From Crambe crambe (taxonomy: Eukaryota; Porifera; Demospongiae; Poecilosclerida; Crambeidae), in contig OZ004583.1 of NCBI GenBank assembly GCA_963924555.1, positions 6,834,582 to 6,898,581 on the forward strand: DNA of 64,000 bases, read 5' to 3'. Under the pieces are notes generated by a model. That model was not told the DNA's origin and made no database searches. It saw nothing but the letters and a program-made list of their open reading frames with translations. Positions 51,801-60,800 of this stretch are shown here, piece by piece. The first letter of the stretch is position 1, and every line of letters starts with the position of its first letter. A program made the translations under genes and the position numbers.

Positions 51801-54800
51801 CTATTAATATTTTACTGATATTTGACTTCTGCATTGCGTCCTGACAGGTGACTTTATCACATTTCGAATAATTGGATATAAATTACATGCACATGCGTAT
51901 TATAGAAAAGATGGCTTCCTAATTGAATTAGTCGAGTGCTGTGCTCCGTAGTGTCTCCTTTTTCATTGAGTCTTTGGAGGATCAACGAGTAGAAAAGATC
52001 GTAGTTGGTAGAATTTGGGGTGGATTTATCCAGAAATCATAGCTGTAGCTTGAGTGGTTCGAGAGATGTGGTTGTCTAAGAATAATAATAATAATAATAA
52101 TAGAGAAGAAGAAGAATTCAGCGATTTACCTGCTTGCCGTATTTCTGAAACGGTAAGCTCCCTGGTCCTGAAACTTGGTCTGCACATTGTAGTAGGCTCT
52201 AGTAGGCTGGATAATCATTCACAGTAGCTTTTGTTAGGTCTAAGTGGGGGAACTAGAATTTCACTTTTGTATTAGTCTAATAGGCGGCGCGCGCGGCCGT
52301 CCGAGTCATCCCTACATAGAGAGTGCTACCGCACTCTCTGATATCTAGGTCTATACTCCAAAATGTCCCATGTAGGGGTATAGTAGCCCTGGCATTATAT
52401 GCATGCACAGTGCGCTATGTATGTAAACCTGGGGCATGACCTAGATATACATAAACTGAGAGTCAGCTCACTCACTTCACTCGCTGGCTGAATTGCAATA
52501 ATATGGGCTAGCTATATTTTCAGCTTCTAGCTATCTCATGTAACTCACTTTTTGTTGGGATTGCTCAGTTGCTCCATCTTGATTGTCAAGTCCCATACTT
52601 AATAGATTGGCTCGGTCATCCTATGATATTAAATATAATGCATGATGCCATGCTATTGCATTATAGCTAGAGTTTCACCAGCATATCTGCACCTATAGCT
52701 AGATTTTTATGAAACTAGCTGATTAAAAGTTAGTTCTTCTTACAATTGCTAGAGTGTATACACACCTCATGCATGAATGCATGACTGTATGTGTGCTGTC
52801 TATGCATGGAGTGGACTATTTTGTCATTTATCGATAAAAATGCACACAAAGTAAAGCAAAATGTCTATATCACACCACTATAATAGCAAGAAGCATTAAA
52901 CAGAGGTTAAAACTAGAGGAATAGAGGTGTAGCTAGCTAGTTATGTAAACATTTTAATAGGTGATAATCATCTATCTGTAGAAGGCCACAATTTGGAATA
53001 TGACAATGTTAAATTTCCAAAGATGAGTAGTCACCAACAAATACTTCCTCGTTTGCAATATTTCCACTGTGACTGGTATGAGCATACACATGTTCAGCTT
53101 CCACAATGGACTCGTAGTTAGGGTTATTAAGTTGCCTAGCAGTTGATATCTAATAAATCAGAGTATAACCTTTCATAGTTAACAAAAGAGTGCTTGAGTG
53201 CACATGGAATGACCCAGTGAAATGGAACAAAAGAATCAGGATTTCAGTCTCTCAGTGTACTGCTGAAAAGATCAAAGTACATACATAGTATGTTGAGGAA
53301 AAGGGACCACCACTATTCAAATGAAAGCACTGAATTCTTGGCACTGTTATTATCAACATGTCACATTGTTATCACACTGATGAATTGGTTTGTACCCAAC
53401 ACAAGCTTTGAAATTGCGGTATAGTACGTTCATTTCTAACAGCAGCCTCAATCGTTGGGTATAACTACACAATTGCTATGAGTGTGTACTTGTGTATAAG
53501 AACGCCTATTTGAACTAGCGACATTTTATTATGAACCAAGAATTTCACACAAAGAGCATGTAATTCATATCATGTTGGTACTTCAGTTTCGATCTCTAGA
53601 CAAATGCCTTTAGACAAACAGACACTGTAATCCTCGTTTGTGCATGCATGCTGAGGATTAATTAATCTAGAGATTTAGAATGATGGTGGCTTAACAGATT
53701 TGCTTAATGAAAGTTCTTCCTTTCCAACTATGCACATAATTATTATAACAATGGACACACCTATGTCCTTATGGGGCAGCTTATTCATATAGCTCTCGCA
53801 TTATATATAACCTACATACCATATCAATGCAGAAGCTACATCCCACCTATGTAATACATACAGTTTGTGAACTTGCAGTGGAGCCATTCTTTGCACTTGT
53901 AACAGTTTGAGCTTGTTGAGTAGAAGTAATTTGAGGAGAAGCTGGTTGATAAAATTTGGATGGCTGTCGAACACCAGGACCATGCACTGGTATCTCTGTG
54001 GGAAGGGAGGGAGGGATGGAGAAAGAGATTTTACTAAGGCTATTAACATCATCACACAAAAATCACACAAAATCTTTCTGACCGGCATTCACTCTATAAC
54101 TTTCTCGATTACTGACCAAATTTCAAATATCAAACACCAGCAGAGAGTGTAGATAATTAGCTCTCTCTGTTGATGCATTTTGGTTGGAATGATCAAGGTG
54201 CCAGGTGAATGCAACTTTAGTTATGACTCAGTGAGCATTATGCATCCTTTATAACTGCTACTGTATTTTCTGTCGCCGCCTCTATGCTATTTTAAGGTGA
54301 TGACAGTTAACTGCAGTGTATTGAGAACCTGCATGTTAAATGAATAGTCCTTCAACCTGGTGTTCCTGATATGATGATCTACAAGCTTAGAATTTTAAAA
54401 TTTAGACCTCTAGCAAATGGCATCAAAACATCCAAATACAGATACTCCCCAAGTGTCATTCCAAGATGTACAATATTATGCATCATGTACACACAGTTAA
54501 AGATTTTAAGCTTATTTCGATATAAGGAACCCATGTAGTGATCACTTACTTTTCTTAATACATTTTTTATAGCAAGAATCACACACTCTTCTTTTTTTGC
54601 CTCCGAATAAGAAGAAAGTATTCGAATAAGAAGGGAGTTCAGCTTTATTGACAGAGCACAACGAACAGTAACTCTGTAAAAATTAGTGTAATCATGAACA
54701 GAGGAAGGTGAAGTAGGGATAACTTACTACAGATCTATGGTGAAAAGAAAGAGTACATAACAAGGGATATGGTTTAGAATAATATTATACAAGGATAAAA

Positions 54801-57800
54801 TCAAGTGAAATTGTAGAGTGATGCATTTGCCCAGGCTCTTATAGTCTCTATAACTCTGATCAGTTGAAGCAGTTAAGTATACAGCTATCAAGCTCAAGAT
54901 CTAATTCTGAAGTCAAACATGAAAAAGTTTACAAACAAGAAGGGATGAGAGCAGCTGAAACTTATACTCAGCTAGATCTTGTGGCTAAGTCAATATAATG
55001 ATCTCAACTAAATATCAATATGCCATTGGTCCAATTGACTAATCTGAAGCAATTTACTGACCATCTTATTTATTGAATTGCATATGAAATAATCCTTCAT
55101 AAGATATTGATGTTTCAGTTGAGATACATTATACGTTATCATCGGGTAAGTTTCAACTGCACTCATTCTTTCTTGTTTGTAAACTTCACTTTTCATCCTA
55201 CATAAATTTTTATAAAAAAGAAAAAAAGAGAGAAAGAAGTTGCTTTGCTAGGAACAGTTCTTGGGTTGATGTTCCAGCAGTTTTCAATTAAAGATCTTGT
55301 GGCTAAATGAGATAACTAACATGAAGTACAAAGTTAAAGGTAAACATGGCAGCATTATAATTATGTCAGGAAGTAGCTTGTTCTAAGATAATTATGAGGT
55401 TTAGTGTATGTATAAAGCTACAGAATAAGCAGCTACAGCAGCTGGAAAACTCCAAATTTAGTATTTTGATGACACTATACTTTGCTGATACCCTTGAGTC
55501 TTCATGATTCTTCATTCAATAATTATAGTAGCTTTACTTCTCCATTGGTTTAAATTTGACTGTTAGAATTAGTGTGATTACTATTGTAATTTACCTTGCC
55601 ACATGCATCACAGCAGTAAAGTATATTTGTAAGAAAAGAATCTTCTGATCCACACTGCTGACATTTGGATGCTTTCTCCTGGCTTGGTTTGACAGATCCA
55701 AAGTCATCATCAATTGGCTGCAAAAGAACAAACATGCTTATTTCATTCAGAGGATCCACCATGCATGACAAAGCTGTGGGTTTATAGTCTAATGATTCTT
55801 ATTCCAATCTTTTAGTAGAAAATGCATGTCTATGGGAGCATTGCAGATTACATGAGAAGGCCCAAGAGAAACTTAAGTAGAAGTCATACTGTATGTCTCT
55901 ATTAAACACTCGAGGGTCATAGGCCGTCATGGCTATATATGACCTTTAACCCTTCTAGAAGATTCCTTTAGCATGTAGCTCTACACCTGTGTTCAAATTG
56001 AAGTAAAGCTCAAGTCCTAACTGTCAATTGCCATCCAAGTGCCTTCGTGGACGCTTGACAGCCATAACTCCTGACTGCTTCGTCCTATATCTATGATCTT
56101 GGTACCTTCTTGAAGCTCTACACCTGAGGTAAGGAATGGTATTGTTCAAATTGAAGTAAAGCTCAAATCCTAACTGTCAATTGCCATTTGAGTGCCTTCG
56201 TGGACCACAAATTATCGAATGCTTCATAGACAGCACAGTTAGTTTAGCTATACACTTCGTAGACTACGTAGACAACATTAGAATGCTTCGTAAACACAGT
56301 TATTTTATTCACTGTATATCACGAGTCTTGCTGAGTTGCAATTGTGGTGGGCGTGGTAAGCTTATTTGGTAAAGGGTTTTCTTGACTTGAAAAAAAGTGT
56401 GCAAACAAGAAATGAAAGAGTGATGTAGGCTTGAGTACATAACTATAAAAAGTACGGAAACAAGGGTGGGATAGCTTGCTAGCTATGTACTGTATTTGCT
56501 GTGCTAGAATTGACAAACCCTACATAGCTAGTTGCATGGACTGCATTTGTGCTCTGCTAACTGTCATAAAATTGACATAAACTCTACATCACTGCTGCCA
56601 TATTATTCTTTTTGGCAGCAATGTGATCAATTTTATGACATTTAGCAGAGCATAAATGCAGTCCACGCAGCTATGTAGGGTTTGTCTGTCAGTCAATTCT
56701 GTGACTGTTAGCAGAGCAAATGCACTGCAGAGCTGCTAGAAGCAATTCTGAGGTAGTCAGGCTAAATATGTGCATGTATGCACGTAAGCGCACGAAAATT
56801 TTTTATTGACCACACCCACCTATATTAACGGTTGAACACGTGGGCAATTTTTTAATGTTGACGACCACTACCAATGTTGTTTGATTGATGAGTGGTCCGG
56901 TTTTTGCCTGACCAGCCGGAGCGGTTCCGGCGGCTCTGGCTGCAGTAGCTACATAGCCAGCAAGCTACCCCACCTTGTTTCCGTACTTTTTACAGTCATG
57001 TACTCAAGCCTACATCACTCTTTCATTTTCCTCTCATAATTATTTAGAGTTATTTACCTGTTCTTCTGCTTTTAGTTCTTTAAGCTCAACCTGAAAGAGT
57101 ATAATAATTACAGCTAACTACTGTTGAGTCAGGGCACATTAGAAACAACAACAATGAATATCTATAGAAGGATTAGGCATTATTGTTATGAAAACTCTGG
57201 CAACTGTAAATTTATATACCTTAGATTCATGTAACTTCTTGAAACGACTTTTACAGATCACCACAAGAATAGCAGCAATATATAGTAGAAGGGAGATGAT
57301 GGAGAGGACAAATGCTGCTATAATGAGATTGTCTCTGTTGGACTGCCATTTTGAATCACATGTGTCTATGAATAATAAGTTTGAACATTAGCATAGCAAC
57401 CTCATTTCTAATATTATTGTGCATTATTTTTAGTTTTGTAATTTTTTTTGTTGTACTAATCAATATCATCCTTACTTCTCTGCGATCCCACTACAATACC
57501 AACTGCAATCCATAAACAAACAGATACCAACCACAAAAAAACAGCTACTAGCAGGAGGACAAGTGATGTAATCCACACATGTTTTTCAGTGTCTGAATAA
57601 TAAGAATAATGTCCAATAGTGAATGAGTTGAGCTCTGGAAAATCATGACTTACTTGCAGTGTTACATTTTATAAAAAGTGGTGTCCACACAATTATAATA
57701 ATAATGCCTAATATCAGAAAAATCACGCCCATAATCAAAAGCCCAATGTTGGTATCGGTCAGAGGAACGTCAACTATAAAAAAAAAATAATCATAAACAG

Positions 57801-60800
57801 GAACACAAACTACTAGCTAATAATTTACGTTCTCCAGTCATGAAACTTCTTCTTGACTGGTAGAAAGTGGAGTTTACCCTCACTTCAAAAAGAAAATAGT
57901 ACTGAGTTGAAGCATCCATCGGTGGCAGGGGAGAGGGTGAGTTCAAGGACACATTCAGGTGGTTGTCAAAGTTCTCATAGGAGGAGTCCTGGCCATATTG
58001 GACAACACAAGGTCCTTCAGCCAGGACAGAGGAGCAGAGAAGAGTAGTAACACAATCTTCAAATGTCAGTATAGGACTTAAAAACTCCATTTGTAGTGAG
58101 TTTTCTGTGATAGAATAATGAAATTGACTAAAAATCATAGTCAGTTGTAAATTAATATTTACCTATAGCAACTGATTCTGTAGTATTAGATCGTCCAAAA
58201 GGATTGACAGCATAGACAGAGATAAAATTAGATGAAGACAAGTTGGTAAAGGAAATGGAACATTTATTGCAGCTATCAGAGTTAACCACCCTCTCTTCCA
58301 ACGTCTCCCCTCTGCTATCACTCAGGAATATTGAGTAGTTGAGAGAGTTGTCAAAGGAACAAACATCAGATATGGATAAACGCTGGAATTATGAAAATAG
58401 AGGTGATTGTAGCTACATGTTATGATGTAGAACTTACCTTTACTTGCCAAATCACTGTCAGCTGACTTAGCGAATTTTCATCATATGTAGAAGTTACTAC
58501 AATTTCAGGAATCAGGGGAACTGAAAATAACAGTCATGCAGGATATACGAATAAATTGGCATCAATGCAACCACATATTTTACCTTGTGGGTGGACTATG
58601 ATAGTACTCTCAACCCCTTCTTGATTCCCACAATTGATGGCACTGACTGTGAAGGAGTAGCGTGTCCCAAAGACTAGTCCAGAGCAGCTGTAATTCTCAC
58701 TGGGACTTAACAGCTGTTCACTGGGACAGGAAGAGGGGGTGGAGCTTGCTACTACACGATAGTTGGTCACACTATTCTCAGAAGAAAAGGAGGAAGACAC
58801 TGTTACATTTCCAGGAGAGATGACAAGAGAGCATTCTGGCACAGGATGTCTGGGAGGCTCTATATACAACTCATTTTAACGGTCCATCATAATTATTAAA
58901 AAAATAGTTTACCTATATATTTGAGATTTATTGCACTATTATTACTTCTGGTTCCTGTGCTCCCACATCTGATGTTATTTCCTCCAAGCATTACTAAAGC
59001 AGACAAGTTAGTAGTTAGAGTAGAGTAGAAGTTTGCTTTATCAAAATCGTTTTCATTGTAGGAAGCATTCACTATCTGAATCATCACCACATCTGTCCAG
59101 GGGGATGATATTAATATTGTCTCATTGTATGGAAACTGGTGGGTAGGGATGTATGGATAAGATGCTATTATGTCATCATCAATGAACCATCTCAGTGTTG
59201 TGGATGGTAGGTCCACAGCAGTGCAGTCAAATGTCACTTGAGGGCAAATTCCAGATGATAAGGTGACATTAGGAGATAATTCAACTGAAGCTGTGGAAAA
59301 TTATTGATAAGCAGCTATTAATTAATTTTCAACCATGAGATCACAAATTCAGTACTGTATTTTATACAGTCAGTTTTTCAGATGCTTTGTTGGGTTTCAA
59401 CAGGAAGTAATAATTAAGCAATAATAATAACAATTAATTGTCCTATACAGATCAAGGGATCAATGGATTAAGGTTATAGTTATAGGATGAATATATCAGT
59501 TGTTATACTTATTGGATGGAATAGATAAGATCTAGTGTGTTTAACTTATGAAGAGCTTCTAGAGAATGATGGCTGGTACATTCTTTTATAAGTTGGTCAC
59601 TAAAATTTTGACGATAAAGAATAGTTGCACAGGTAACTTTACCAGAATGTCCAGTTTGTCGATCTTAAATTATACACATATCTGGTGGGCTATTATTTCT
59701 CCCTACTGGTTGCTTACCAAATCCAGAGCTAAAAATTAGGGTTCAGTGTTGCCAGGACAACTTGTCCTAGCAAAATGAGTGGTCATTTAGTAAAATTGGT
59801 CGGACATTATGCATAGCAAAAAAAAAGCAAAAAAAAAAGCCAGGACTGCGTGCGCTGTCCATGGCCACAGGCAGCATGCGCAGTGCGCTCACTACATTGA
59901 AGTGGGCGGAGTCTCGAACTAGAGTTAAGTTAGCTCTAGAGAGAAGTTAGTTTCTAGCCAGTGCCAACTGAAGCCTAGATAAGAGCAACAAGGTACTGAA
60001 GGTAGCGTAGAAAGCTTAGTTACTTCATATTTCCAAGCGCATAAGCTGGAAAGCTACCTTGGTTCAGCTGCTGGATGCACGAAGCTTTCATGGCTGACTA
60101 GCTAGCTTTAGCGCTTCATTTCTACTTTAGTCTAAGTTCCAAAACTTGGTTAGAAGTTTGTTCAAGGATCATTTTAGTCTGAAACTGTTGTTAGGACAGT
60201 GCAAACTGTGGTCAAATCTGATAATTGCTCAGAAAATGACCGATGTCCGCCTGTTATTTTAGCTGTGCAAATCTAGGTACACCAGAGATATCAGAAGGAA
60301 GTGGTCGAAAGTAGAAATTTCAATCACTGCTTGGAAGACTGAGAGGTGAAGTTTCATACCTTATTCTCAACTTTCATGTACTTGAGACCACCCCAATTTG
60401 TCTTGCTACCAAAGTCAGTATATTATACTCTAAGTACACACGTCCTTGCACGTCAACTTTCTTCTGATACTGTGCACATTTAAGGTTACGGTGTTCATCA
60501 TAGCTATGTAACTTTACAGTGTTCATCATAGCTATGTAACTTTGCAGTTGTACAGTATTGAGTAGAGCTTTAGAACTGTGTGTGCCAAACTGCCCACAAG
60601 ACCAGAGCAAGGCTTCTTCATCACGAGTGATAGGCTCAGCTTGTTTGGAAGTAGCGCCCAATCCCAATCCATGCAGGCACTTCATTTCTGTATCCAGAGT
60701 AGATCTAAAATTACCAAAAGTTGCATCCGTGGTATTCAAAGGATTGACAGTATGCTCTCCATTTTACTTGAAAAATCACTTGAAACAGAAGATTAAAGCA

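Larger units (their letters stand above)
46631..51861 (+). mobile_element. Ty3/Gypsy LTR retrotransposon fossil, Gmr1-type gene order
   Basis: Two 299-bp LTRs with two visible differences enclose gag-pol sequence. Parts in order: a primer-binding-type TTGGTGGCAGCGGTGGGA just after the left LTR; gag (~47,100-47,900); two CCHC zinc knuckles (~47,910-48,080); aspartic protease with D-T-G (~48,200); zinc-binding and integrase core (~49,000-49,700) followed by a GPY-type motif; then reverse transcriptase with YLDD (~50,250-50,950) and RNase H (~51,150-51,500); then a purine-rich tract (AGGGGAAGGGAAA). Integrase precedes reverse transcriptase, as in the Gmr1 group and unlike most Ty3/Gypsy elements. 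It looks nearly whole with about two or three breaks, and is young by LTR identity. Inserted antisense in a gene C intron. Target duplication not clear. Confidence 0.9.

Noticed and set aside
46613-51866. TTTCG as target duplication of the LTR element
   Set aside because: TTTCG follows the right LTR at once, but on the left it lies a dozen bases before the apparent LTR start, so the match may be chance.
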